A stretch of 64,000 nucleotides of DNA from Isoetes taiwanensis (taxonomy: Eukaryota > Streptophyta > Lycopodiopsida > Isoetales > Isoetaceae): NCBI GenBank assembly GCA_021234155.1, contig JAJEKV010000082.1:1917377-1981376 (forward strand), read 5' to 3'. Numbering within the stretch: the first letter of the stretch is position 1; the number at the start of each line of letters is the position of its first letter. Shown here in pieces: positions 21,113 to 33,608 of the stretch. The position numbers were made by a program, and so were the translations under genes. Below the pieces are notes generated by a model, which was not told the DNA's origin, did not search any database, and saw only the letters and a program-made list of their open reading frames with translations.

Positions 21113-21960
21113 AGGCCTCCACCCAGTCCGGGCCACTCCCCTTCGCAATATTCGAGGAAGATGGTTCGAAGGAGTGGCTGGAACGCATGTGCCAGAGCCA
21201 CCTAGGACTAAAAACAGGAGAATGCACTCAACCTTGGGCTGTTTGTGAGACTAGCGGGTCTTCACCCCACGAAGTCGAGAAAACTTGGCGAGCACCTTGA
21301 GAATCTTGGCCTTAAGGGTTACATTTCTCGTGCTTAAGGCATTCGACTTCGCGAAGTCGAGAATGCAACAAAGTGCCTCGCGGGTTTCCCTTTGTAGGTT
21401 GTTGTAGAGGCCTCCACTAGTTCAGCCCTCCCTTCGCAATATTCGAAGATTGATCGGCGAGAGTGGCTCGGATCGGGTCGAGGTACCCTCGCCGCACTGC
21501 ATAATGTGGAGAATGGGCTGGCTAAGGGATTGACCGGGCGAAGTCGAGAATGCAGTTGTTGCTTCGTCAAGATTTCGACTCGCAAGTCGAGAAATGCCTT
21601 AGCCAGGAAAACTCCGTAGTACTCCGAGTGCTGGTCGGTTAAGGCACTCTCATCGAAGTCAAGAATGCAGCAGATAAAAGCCATTTCAGAGGTTTCAGAC
21701 AGCCGTGGGCCACTTTCCTTCACAATATTCGAGCAAGATAGTTCGAGGAGAGTGGTTCAGACTGTGGGCAGTGGGCCGTCGTGAGAATGCACTGAGCCGC
21801 AAACCGTGTGAGACTAGTAAAGTTTTTCGACTCACGAAAGTCGAGAAAAGCCAAAGACGCTGCGGGTTATCGTGAGGCCTCCACCCGGTCCGAGCCAGTC
21901 CTCTTCGCAATATTCGATGAAGATGGTCCGAAGTAGAGTGGCTCGGACTGGGTGGAGGCA
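21113..21960. repeat. Array of four ~80-bp hairpins
   Basis: The hairpins are at 21113-21190, 21406-21485, 21700-21770 and 21874-21960. They share a left arm around AGGCCTCCACCCGGTCCGAG, a conserved centre CTTCGCAATATTCGA, and a right arm AGAGTGGCTCGGACTGGG. The fourth is the most regular, with GAGGCCTCCACCCGGTCCGAG answered by CTCGGACTGGGTGGAGGC. Between hairpins lie palindromes of the TCGACTCGCGAGTCGA type (21339-21366, 21572-21595, 21823-21849). They have the size of precursor stem-loops or foldback units. Confidence 0.8.
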
Positions 21961-21994
21961 CCTGCGACCGGACACAGGGGCATTGGCTGTGTGC

Positions 21995-22159
21995 ATTCTC
22001 GACTCGCGATTCGAGAATTCCTCAACCAGCCAACAATCCAGAGTGTACAATCCCTCTCGCCTCGCGAATCGAGAAATTCTCGACTCGCGAGTCGAGAAGA
22101 AGGCCTGTACTTCCTGGATTGTTGGCAAGCTGAGGCATTCTCGACTCGTGAGTCGAGAA
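21995..22159. repeat. Nested palindrome cluster
   Basis: In order: palindrome 21995-22018 (one mismatch), arm 22019-22048 (CCTCAACCAGCCAACAATCC..), palindromes 22055-22074 and 22077-22098 (the latter a perfect 22 bp), the complementary arm 22107-22136 (..GGATTGTTGGCAAGCTGAGG), and palindrome 22138-22159. The whole unit is thus an inverted repeat whose ends and centre are themselves palindromes. Confidence 0.85.
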
Positions 22160-22199
22160 AGCCGGGTTCCCTTCTGCACCTCTCCTGCAGAGGAGGATA

Positions 22200-23164
22200 T
22201 GCTGTGAGTTAGAATTGCAGATTCTGTAAAGCAATTCCTATTCTTAGTTGATAGTTAGAAACATTGATTCATAGTTATGTTCTGTTATGAAACATTTATA
22301 GATAGTTTAGCAATTTCTTTTGTGAATCATTCATAGTAATGTTCTGCTACTGCTCTGCAATATTTTTCTTCCTATCACCTGTCTCTGAGGATTCCTAATT
22401 CGGTTGCTTGCCACTACTCTTACCACTAGTCTCACTTATGCCTGTACAAGGTATTCAATTCAACAAAAACTAAGAAAAAGAAAACAAAAACAGAAAACAA
22501 AACAAAAGGAAAATAGAAAACAGAGACAACATGTGAAACAGAGTGAAACAGTGGAGACAAATGAGATATTAAAAAACAGTATGATATTAAAAAAATATAC
22601 CTGGAATATTTGTTGGATGAGGAGGAAGCTCCCGTGTTCGATTCCATGTGACTACAGGCGTTTGCAAAGCGAGAATAAGGACTGGAAATTGTATTAGGGG
22701 ATATTAAGAGCCTCTAATAAAAGAATATAAGTAAGAGTGTAGTAAAGGACTTACAGAAAACTAAAAAGAAGCAGTAAAAGAAGCTAAAAACTTACAGAGA
22801 AGAACCTCACTTTCTTCTTAGGCAGTAACGCCCGCTCGAACATTCGAACTGCGCGAAAACCTCGGCGCTGGAAGCTCACGATCCGTCGACCAGTCTGCTG
22901 CCATAAGAAGACGTCAGAATTGGTGGAATAGATCGATCGCCAAGGGGGAGCTCCGGAGATGGAATAGAAAAACAGAACAGAGAAAGAGGATGAATGGGTC
23001 GCGGGGGAAGAGGAAGAGGTTGCAGTTATTTCTGGCTGCACACTCGAACCTCGATAAAGTTGCCATTATGACACCCTGTCATGTGTGGGCCATGCCATCC
23101 GTGACCTGGGTGTCCGGAATGCTGACGTGGCCATGTCAGCGGTCGCTGACGAAGCGCCACGTGG
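22200..23164. other. No gene recognised
   Basis: AT-rich sequence. The minus frame 23041-22784 (85 codons, with SDVFLWQQTGRRIVSF) is open but not recognisable. It might be an upstream exon in the same direction as the segments at 19-20 kb; support is weak. Confidence 0.3.
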
Positions 23165-23400
23165 ACGTTTAAATGTTTTAATGTTTTATAATGTTCCAAT
23201 GGTTATAATGTTTTATAATGTTCCAATGGTTATAATGTTTTATAATGTTCCAATGTTTTATAATGTTTTAATGTTTTTAATGGTTATATGGTTTTAATGT
23301 TTTTAATGGTTATATGGTTGTAATGGTTCTGTGTGGTTTAAATTGTTTTAGTGGTTTAAATGGATTTAATGGTTTTAATGGTTGTATATGGTTTTAATGT
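23165..23400 (+). repeat. AT-rich minisatellite built on AATGGTTTTAATGTTTTATA-like words
   Basis: The words TTTTATAATGTTCCAATGG and TTTTAATGGTTATATGG recur many times with spacing of 20-30 bp. The array directly abuts the start of transposase copy B. Confidence 0.8.
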
Positions 23401-26357
23401 GTGCTCTTTCATTCAGGGAGCATGTGAGATGAGCAAAATGGAGCCAAGGAAGCCCAGCACAGGACATTGCCCTAGGCTCCAATGGAGGAAGATGGCACGC
23501 TTATTGTTGCACCCTTGCAACGAGGCGGTATTTTGAGAGGGCATCATAGCTAACCCAGTTGATCCTTTTGATAGTGTGAATGATGAAAGGCTGGGAGATG
23601 ATCATCTTGGAGTTGGCATTGTGAAGCTTCTTATCCAAGTTGATACAATCATGTCCCAGGGAAGCTCTAGTGATTGCATTGTGTGCTCTGGCTTGTTGGA
23701 GTCCCAAACACAGTTAAGATGGCCAATAAGATATATTACACATAAGAATGGTGAGAGTTTGGAAGTCCCTACTGAACTAGATACCCCAAGGCCCAGCCCA
23801 GGCCATGTGGAAGATTTGGTAGTGGATGAGCATCCTTTGATCACAAGGAAGAGGCGCTATGTTTTTCATAAAAGGCAGCCAAGGGTGTCCAAGAGGCCTA
23901 GAAGTGACAAATATTTAGAAAGGATAGAAAGTATGGCCCCAACCAAAGAAAACCTGGAGGCAATTAGGGGACAAGAGTGTTGCAACCTAGATTGCACAGT
24001 ATAGTACAGTGTGGATGACCTAGTGCAGATAAGGTCTCAATACATTGGACAGCTTCAGAAAGATAGGATTAATTTCATCTACTCCTTGTGTAGAAATTCT
24101 AGCTATGATGAAAACACAGGAAGGTTACTATATCAATTGAGGGGCCTGAAGGTATGTATGAGAGCATTGAGATGGATTCTTGGCGTGAGCAAGTCTTCAT
24201 TCTACAGATACTGGGAGCAGGTTAGAAAAGGGCACAGGTTGTTCCAACATGGCAATGCACTCACTTTGAAACCTAGAGCAAACACCCTCAAGGCCATTGC
24301 AGTCTTCGAGGCCATTGCAGTCTTCGAGCTTTGTGAGATATATGTCTCAATCTATGCCCCACAAGTCGAAGGTGAACGAGCATGGTGTGCAAGTGGTGCA
24401 AAGGGTGTTGCCACAACATTATATCCAAAAAGAGTGCCTTAAAGAGGTCAACTCCATCCTAGAAACTACTGGAGGTAGGCCTCTTTCTCAATCACATTTC
24501 AGCAAGTTATGGAGCACTCACTTCTCAGACGTGAGTGTCCTGCAACAAATGCCATTCTCAAAGTGCAACACTTGCATTCAACTCAAGGATACACTTGCAT
24601 CAACTGCAATAGAGAAAGAAAGAATGGCACTTAGGGAGCAATTTGCAGATCACCAAAGGGACCAAATATCATGTAGACAGTTGTATTGGCAGTGGAGAAC
24701 ATTTTCTCGGATGCGCACGGCATGATTTTTGTGTATAATTCATGATAAGATGGACCAACACAAGACTTTCTTGCCAAAGCGGATCCTTTACCCAAGCCGT
24801 TGTCAAAACGCTTTTCGGATGAAAGTAAGTCCGGGCGGGTGTCTTAACACATGGGCATGGAACCGGAACCTATGGTCATTTTGTGCTTGATCTATGGAGG
24901 GATGATCCAAACTTCCATGTGAGCTCTATTTTCAAGTGCTTGAGAACACTAGAGAAAGGATCGATAAAAGGGAGGAGGTATTCCCCATTAGCCCCCATTT
25001 TTGAGGCTTTGATGGATGATCAACCGCTTTGTTACCAAAGGCAGATAAAAAAGCTCACATTCAAGGTTAAGGGTGAATCAAGGAGGACTTGGGATGATTT
25101 CCCCTTACTTGAGAAACAACTGCCTGAGGAGCTATGTGTTCAATTGGACAACCTCTTTGGAAAGAAAACAAGAATAGATGGATGTTTGGGGCAATGTCAT
25201 ACTTGACGGTGGTGGGGAGTATTCAAAGTTGTAAAAGTGGGGTTCATGATGGTTGGCCATACCCATGATGATATAGATGCATTCTTCGGAAACTTCTCTA
25301 GCAAGCTCAGGAGAGAAAACGTGACTAGTCTCCCTGAACTAATGGATTTGTTTGAGAGCTGCATTGACCCCAACCCAATGGCTTTCTTGATGGATGAGGT
25401 TGCAGATTGGAAATCATTTGTCGAGGGATACTTGTTAGATGGTAAGGATGGGTTTGGCCCAGGACACACAAAGGCGCCCAGTTCAAGTTTTGGGTTAGGG
25501 ATGGAATACCAATCATGCAATATAAGTGGAGACCAGGTGACAGGTTGTGGATGCCTATACAAGGAATCGAGTTGTGGCAACGGGGTGCTAAAGGTGAAGT
25601 TCTTATTCCTAAAGGGCAGCCAAAACCACTACCTCCCTTCAAGACTGTTAAAGACTCTAGCCAGCTAGTGAAGGGCATCAAGGATTATATAACGCACTGG
25701 GATGATGTTCGAAATGAAAAGCACACCTCCACTCTTAAAAAAAATCACATGGACTCCCTAATCAATTACTGGGAGAAAGTTGCGACATGTTTAGAAATTG
25801 AACAACCATGTGGGAGGGAGCTGAGGGACGGGTTCTTACCTGAGTCCAGATGGCAGGGTTCCAAAGGAGCAAGCACGTCTAAGAATGTTCAATTGGGTCC
25901 TAACAAAGGTTCCAAGTGGTTTGTGGGAAGTAAGGCCTCAAAGCCGAAGTGGTTTGATCTTCCTGAGTGGGGTCCCTTTGAGGACATCAAGGAAGGATAC
26001 TTTTGTGTTGGTGAGGGCCCCGACGATGAGGATTGTCCAATATGGTTAGGGGTGGTAAGTGGCGATGTAACCATCACCATGGTGATGGAGAGGAGTTGGC
26101 CTCGATTCCAAGTTCAATATTGGGAGCCCATTGGAAAGACACAAGAAGGGCAACTTGAAGGAGCAATACAACCAATCGTTGGGAGAAGACGTGGAGGGTA
26201 AATCATGCTGATCCTCAAAGGAGGGAATTGGTGGAGTGTGTGGTATGGTCATATCCAACTTGTCAGATTTCAAAAGACAAGACACACAAGATCCCAAAAA
26301 GGGAGATGGACAAAGCCATGAGCAACCTCCATGCTATATCATTGTATGAGGGTAGAT
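23401..26357 (+). pseudogene. Degenerate D-D transposase-like gene, copy B (DUF7869-like)
   Basis: Plus-strand frames show VNDERLGDDHLGVGI (23571), GQECCNLDCT (23970), an in-frame TAG at 24002-24004, a helical segment (LRWILGVSKSSFYRYWEQV), a duplicated 18-bp word (24292-24327), MPHKSKVNEHGVQVV, FSKCNTCIQLKDTL (24556), SCRQLYWQWRTF and IIHDKMDQHKTFLPK, FVLDLWRDDPNFHVSS (24879), CVQLDN (25137), MMVGHTHDDIDAFFGNF (25246), then PIMQYKWRPGDRLWMP (25510) and a C-terminal domain PIWLGVVSGDVTI..VQYWEPIG. After a shift near 26195 it ends ..NLHAISLYEGR at about 26357. The acidic motifs (LDN and DDID) would be the catalytic core of a DDE-like transposase. At least five frame changes make it non-functional. 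It is in opposite orientation to copy A. Confidence 0.65.
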
Positions 26358-29277
26358 AATATTGAGAAGCTTTATGACTTTCCCAACTAGTGGTTTGTAA
26401 AGTTTATGAGGAAAACAAGTTACCCAGTTCTTTGTGCGTGATGTGTAATTCTATTCAAGCATTCAATTCAACATTTTTTTTTCTATAGCACAAGTCCCAT
26501 TTTCAGTCTGAGTCCCAAATTTCAAGATCTGACCCACTTTAATTAAATAATGCTTTGTTATAGAAGAAATAAAGATACGTATAGACTACCAACAGTATCA
26601 ACTACATATCATTATATATATATATAAAAAAAAAAAAGAGAAATAGACTAAGTAACTAATAGTACGACAGACTTGGGACAAAGGGTGGGTTGAATGGGAA
26701 GAAAGAACAGAGAACATATGAAGAAAAATAAGAAGATAAAATATAGACTGGAAAATAAGATGTCGTGAAAGGCATAATGGGAGAAGGAGCTCAGCATGTA
26801 TCTAATATGTGGATATTAGAATTGGTTTAGGCAACAAGGCCACTCAACATTTGAAATAAGATGTTAGACAGCGGCCCCTTAGTCATAAAGTATATAGAAC
26901 GTACATACAAAGTAGAAAATTCTATATTCTGACCATAGCATCATAATCTTTTATTTTTCTACATTTTGGTATTGTAGGTTTCCTCTTGTAAACATGTGTG
27001 AAGGTTGATGGCAATCAATGGGGAAGAAGTCAATGAGAGAGTGTGCATGTTTCCCTTCTCAGTCATCCCTCTTGTCTAGTTTAAGTATACATGATGGTAG
27101 AGGCACCATATGTCATGTCTTATGGGATATCGCCAATGGGATATGATGTAAGAATTGCTAGATATACGTCCATCTCTCATATCTCTCTAGGAATCCCACT
27201 CAAAGTATCTTAATGTAAAGTGAAGGAGTGTGCATTGGTCACTAGCATGAAGATTTGCCATATTACATGGTGAAACAAATGTATACACTTAAGAGAGGTT
27301 GGACGCAGGAGTCTAGCAGTACTAAAGTTAAATTCAATCATGTATGAGACAACAATCTAGTTTTTGTTTGCACGACAAGTGCACAATAGTTCCTATTTAT
27401 TTTTTTTCATTGGCAAATTAAGTGTTGGTAGATCACAAGTTGGTTCCATGTTATATAATCCAGGTTGTGTATGTAAGCATACACAAATGTTGAAGCTTAT
27501 GTTAAACTTTAGGGGATTATCAAAACATCGTGCATGGTGTAATTTGTTTTGGATTTTGTGATGGGCATGTTCTTGTAGTTTACATAGTGTTCATGATATT
27601 GTGTGGAATCATTAGTTATCTATTGAGCTTTAATTTTTTTACCTAGAATAGGTAGGCCCCTTGCGTGATTAACTGCACTATTGAGAATATGATGCCATTC
27701 TCATACAATCTAATTAAACAACGGCAATACTTTGGACTTTATCCCCTTCTACAACATCGTGCAACAATTTAAGTTTAAGTTTTTGGATGGTGGAATAGGC
27801 TCCACATGCATATTCCAGCAAACAATGCATCTTCGATTGCTCCAACAATGTAGATTCTTTGCATGGAAATTGATTTAAACAAAGCTTGCAAACTTAAACT
27901 GCAATCTTTGTTTCATTGACAACCGCCCATCATGTTATCTTGTGCTCATGCTTTATGTTCAGCCGTTTTCAACCAGTATCTACAACACATGATAATTTAC
28001 TAGGAATTAACCTTTATGACTCCTATGTCAAACTCTTACCTCTTTCAAAAGGAAAAAAAACTAGTTGTACAACAGTCTGCTTTAATGAAGAGACGTGGTC
28101 CATGTTTACTGTTGCAAGACTTGGAATTAGTGTACATGTACCTTGCCCTTACGACCTCAAATAGTTACATGGGATAACTTCTAGCATATTTGGTCTCAAA
28201 ATTGCAATTAATATGGATGGAATGAGAACTGTGAAATAATGCCAATAGTTCCCCATTTGATGTTACTGATATAGATGTGAACCAACCATTATATATTGTA
28301 CATGTACTTGCCGTTATGGCTTCGGACGGTGACGTGGAACAACATATCTGGCATATCTAGTCTTAGAATTGCAACTAATATGGATGGAATCTGTTCTTCA
28401 CCTTTAACTCTGTTAGCAATAAGAACTGTAATATACGATGTGTTTTCGGACCTGTCATATTGTGTTTTATGCCAATAATTCCCCATTTGATGCCACTGCT
28501 ATAGATGCGAACCAACCATGACGACATTCATTATATCACATTTGTAAAGGGTACTTACCTTCACAGTGAGCTCTATCAATCACAAAACGTGTCATTATCT
28601 CTGCAAAACTATAAAATATCAAGATCACTGCATTTTTCAAGGTAAACATTCAAGTCCAAAGGACAAAGTTAGCAACCTTTTGTTGTGAATGTTGTAGGAG
28701 AACGATAAAGCCCCTGCATGCTTTCTAGTGTCACATACAAAAGCTTGCATGATGGCTCTGTTTTTCGTAGGAAATAAAATGTCAGACCATCTATAAATTC
28801 CATCACACTGCGCTTTGCAGGATGCCTCAGCAAAGTTTTTTCATAATCCCTGCGGATTGGTTTTATGTTGTTGGGAACTAAAAAATGATATCAATGAGTA
28901 TTTTAGATTGGGAAGGGCCTGCAATGCACAATAGTGAGGATGTAATTCTAAAATTGGAATAAAAGTATATAAGTTGCTTGCTAACATTGACTGTATGGTA
29001 CAAACTTGTAAAAGAGTCTTTGACGATGAACAATAAGTGTTAGAACAAGGTAGACAAAAACATACACTGGCAAGCAACTTTCTTAGGTTAAAACCAGCCT
29101 TTCCATGCCTCTAACTCTCAATCAAATATCTTTTTGCTTGTATTGTTTTACCAAATCTTTCATAATAAAGTTGTGAGAAGAAAACTATAGAAATTGATGC
29201 CTTTTTGTAGAAAACAACTCTGGGTCTAGCATTTCTAATGATCTTATTTTGATGTTGTCTTCTCCAGCTAGCTCCCA
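26358..29277. other. No gene recognised; one internal duplication
   Basis: AT-rich sequence without recognisable coding. A tandem duplication is visible: 28135-28291 and 28301-28520 share CATGTAC.TTGCC, GCAA.TAATATGGATGGAAT and CCCCATTTGATG..ACTG.TATAGATG.GAACCAACCAT. An (AT)n/A-run lies at 26616-26637. Confidence 0.4.
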
Positions 29278-29436
29278 CTATGAACTATTTGAAGAAGATG
29301 GGCCAGAACTATCATCCTTCAATGATGTATGCAAGAACATGCGTTTGCTTCCATGCTTGCAATATCCATGAGCAAAGTATACACAAGGTTTCCACACCGG
29401 CGATGATCCTATCTCATAAATACGGTTGACAACAAG
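29278..29436 (-). pseudogene. Fragment of a plant CCCH zinc-finger protein, third Cys lost
   Basis: The minus-strand frame contains VWKPCVYFAHGYCKHGSKR then MFLHTSLKDDSSGPSSS and a stop. Plant CCCH proteins of the C-x7-C-x5-C-x3-H type typically read KPCLYFARGYCKHG..CRFLHG. Here the third Cys is replaced by Arg (GSKRMFLH), so the zinc site is incomplete. Only this one domain is recognisable; the preceding frame (to 29625) is not. It may be a captured or retrocopied fragment. Confidence 0.5.
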
Positions 29437-29625
29437 TTGACAAACCACTTCGTAAATAACTTTCATAGTTGCACCTTGTTCAAAATGGAAGATGCAGAGA
29501 ATATGATTAAGCAATTTGCATATGCATTCAAAGCACAGGGAAAAGAAATTAGAATTGAAAACTTTACAATCTGGCAAGGATGAAATTCGTAATATCCACT
29601 TTTCTGTGTACATCCGTACTCTCAA

Positions 29626-30298
<673 letters not shown>

Positions 30299-30313
30299 AT
30301 TTTTTTTTTTTTG

Positions 30314-31141
30314 GGGGTGTGGGTGGGGAGGGGCAAGCCTGCTAAAAAGCTTAATATTCCAAAGATATATAATATGTTGCTATGCGATCATCTTAAGTAT
30401 AAAGATCTTTAGATGCTTGGACAAAAGTATGCTAGTGGGGTACAAAAAAGCGTGACCCCAGCACTTAGACCAGCACCCTACACCTACTATTCTATCATAG
30501 TATTCCACTTGTCATTCATTGGAGTTGTTACATGTTTCTATTGACTACCTATTTACCATGTGCTAGTACCAGTAACACCCTAAACAAGCTGCCACACGGG
30601 GTGCTATATGAGTGCTGTCAGCATGTGTTCGGACGCCTGCTTTTATACCCCACTAGCATACTTTTGCCCGCTTATCAAAAATGAGAAAGGGAACTTCAAA
30701 TATTAAAGGCATGGTATATATATAGATCGGGTCATATCTAGAGATAATCGTCCTGCTGCTTATCTAGATATTATACAAAAGTCCCACATTTAGATAGTAT
30801 ATAATAGATCCACATCCATGTATATTTATAAGACATAAACATATTTTTCTCGATGTTTCAACTAGAAAAACTGGGTATTTATTTTGTTCCAGGATACTTC
30901 CTGTTTGTTTATTTATCTCTTTTGTTGGATCATATTTCTTTTCCGAAGAAAATCTAACCAGCACTCCACGAACGACCTTCTAAATATCTTGAATCTAGAT
31001 TTATAGCCCTCGGAGACCAGATGGCCTATCGGACCCAAATAAAGAAACAAAGATGTCAGCCTACTACTATCCAAGATTAAAAAACTCCCATCCCGAAGAG
31101 TTTTCGATGGAAATATCTTAGCAATAATAGGCTTGCTATCT
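30314..31141. other. No gene recognised
   Basis: AT-rich sequence between the microsatellite and the LINE-type zinc-knuckle fragment. Frames on both strands are short and unlike known proteins. An upstream part of the LINE, if present, is not readable. Confidence 0.35.
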
Positions 31142-31418
31142 CTGCCCTTTGGGACGTGGAAGATCTGAGACATCTAACCATGTATTTATCTGCCCCAAGC
31201 TTCGACCGTTTTGGGTTTGGATCAGAGCTTTCTTAGGTTTTACTTCCCAAAGAGAGGAGAATGTGCTTCCCTTTTTTAGATCCGGCCTCTCCCTTTCTTG
31301 GAAGTGTCACAATCCTATGTTGCTGGACAATTTAGAAGCACAAGAATGGTGTTGCTATCTCCAGCAACACTCCATCACTGCATGTTCTCAAAGCTTCTTT
31401 TCAAATTCATCTGCTTGA
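31142..31418 (+). pseudogene. LINE C-terminal zf-RVT-like fragment
   Basis: The plus frame reads CPLGRGRSETSNHVF then ICPKLRPFWVWIRAFLGF. This fits the zf-RVT pattern of plant LINE proteins (C..C....E...H.F..CP....W). One Cys of the first pair is missing. The rest of the frame shows no further domain. Confidence 0.45.
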
Positions 31419-32086
31419 TTCTCTTGTGGCCCGTAGACTGTTGAAAGGGAAAAAAAATATGACCACCTATAGGACCGAGTTGGATCTTTTACAGGTCATG
31501 CACATGAGGTTTCTATTTCTACTATAATGCTCATCAATCGAGTGTCTACATTGGGTTAAATCAGAAGTCATTGGGTGTGAAACTTTGGAGCAAATCTTGG
31601 AGGACAAGGATATCTGGGCCTTCAATCCAGAAATCAAGAAGTATTTTGAAGGGTGAAATCGACTCAGGATGATTAGATCCTTCACCTGCTTGACTCCACT
31701 ACCTAGAGCTCGAATGAGCTTGATCGGCTCATGTTTGAGCACATCAAGGAAGCTTTCTTCATTATCACTCTCGATGGTGCACTTGATTATTGATTTGGTC
31801 GGGCCGGAGGCTTGAAGCTCGGGTTGCAACAGTCTAGTCTTTTGTTTTTAATCGAACTTCTATGTTGCTATCTAAAGCTGAAACTTGATTGTTAATTGTG
31901 ATTTCTATGATCTTATTATCATTTTGTTTAGAACTTATCTATAGATACCCTCCTATGGAGGAGTTTGTGGTGGTCACTGACCATTACTTTTTTGGTCAGC
32001 GATCCCATCCCTGTCATTTTTGTATATTATATAATTCCTTATATGTAATATAATATATCTGCAATTTTTCAAAAATAATGAATAAA

Positions 32087-32118
<32 letters not shown>

Positions 32119-32899
32119 GACTTGCTAGTCAGGGTAATGATCAGGGGCATAATTGGGCTCGCATATCTAGTATCTCCTGAATGTAAGATATCAGATCTCC
32201 TACTAAAGACGTGTTCATCATCACATGTAGCGGTTGGTTAGGTGTAACCAATCCATTATAGCGTGCCTAGATAGTTGCATGTGTTGGGCAGTGCTGAAGA
32301 GTATGGATCCCATCTTTAGTAACTCCCAGCTGGTAGCATTCGCATACCTTATTTTCTCACTCTTTTTGGACCCATCTGCTTGTCTCAATCCTGAGGCGGT
32401 GTGCTCATGCGCAAATGGAGGCAATCGGTCTATGCTTTTTCATGGATAAAGGAGTTAACATGTACTGCTGTGGCTCATGGCAATGAGATTAATCTGGTTT
32501 TTTAGTGCGATGCCTTTACCAACTCCAAAGCACTGTTATCCCAAAGCTTACTTAAGAAATGTACGTCTAGATACTATTTCAGGCCATTGTGATCCTCATT
32601 GTTATATACTTGTATGCATCCATTTGAGCATTCCATCAGAAAAACTAGATGGCTCGTTTCTCCTTCCAATGGGCTATAAAGCATTGTGAATCCATGGCCA
32701 TTGTCTAGCTGAGGCTTGGAAGGCGAGAGTCTTCCATATTCACCATTTTCTGGCAGTCTATAGTGTGACGTTCCAGACAGCTCTTTCAAGAGGTAGAAAT
32801 CCAGTCTCTTGCGGAAGAATTTAATATGGGACTATGCACTTGACTCCAAGTGCTCGGATCAGATAGGCTTTTTGTACCCGTTCTAATATCCCAAATGGT
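31419..32899. other. No clear gene; AAAT repeat
   Basis: AT-rich. A run of AAAT/AAT units lies at 32078-32115. Minus frames at 32220-32790 may be the decayed C-terminal end of the LINE that begins at 33608, but no motif is strong enough to claim. Confidence 0.35.
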
Positions 32900-33608
32900 A
32901 GTTGATATCACTAGCCCCGTATTTCAAATCCCTACAGAAGCACTGGCTCCACCCTGAACGAATGTGACTGATGTGACCATTCATAAAGCTCTACTTTGTC
33001 TCAACTGTTCTGCATTGCAAAAAAAGCCTTCTAGCTTGCCATTACACATTCGCTAGTACATGTATTCCAATACATGCTATTAATGAACTCCACTCTTAGG
33101 TGGGTCTTAGGTACTTGTATGTTTGCACTACTTCTACATCTTGACCTTGGTAAGTGAAGTAAGGCGGCCTCTATTGCCTCGAAGACGACAACAAGAGCAC
33201 CTTGGTTATGCCCAAACTAACTTGCATTCCAATGGTCTAGCATAAAGTATTCAATGCATCTAGATGCTTCGCTGGAATGTAGGCTAAAAGGTCCATGTCT
33301 TCCGCAAGTATCGGTTCTTAGATGATATGGTAGACAAGCCTGGCTCCTCCACCTCCATGATATTCAAGCCAATCATCAAGTTGATCAATGTACAATTCAA
33401 ACAGCATAGAAGCGAATGGACACCCTTGGATGACTCTAATATGACTATTGATAACTCTTCCTGAGGATGGCATTCGAGTTGAGCAGGTTTCATAGAGCAT
33501 GTAAACTGCATTTTTCAATTCCTATGGAACTGCCAATCTCATCAGTCCTTTCCACAGCTTCTCTCTAGGGACCATATCGAAAGCTTTGGCAAAGTCCACA
33601 AAGCTGAA
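32900..33608 (-). pseudogene. Non-LTR retrotransposon reverse transcriptase relic
   Basis: Minus strand: YRFSFVDFAKAFDMVPREKL (33608-33549), the RT block with the catalytic Asp in FVDF, followed by KLWKGLMRLAVP and a stop. A shifted frame gives the MLYETCSTRMPSSGR segment, VIQGCPFASMLFELYIDQL (the QGcPLSPLLFnlyid block, 33430-33375) and later DVEVVQTYKYL (the Y..v..fkYLG block). The FADD block is not readable. Several frame shifts and stops are present. Confidence 0.7.

Noticed and set aside
2627-22159. CRISPR-like array of short palindromic repeats
   Set aside because: Spacing between palindromes is irregular, spacers are not of constant length, repeats vary in both arms, there are no cas genes, and the DNA is from a plant nucleus.
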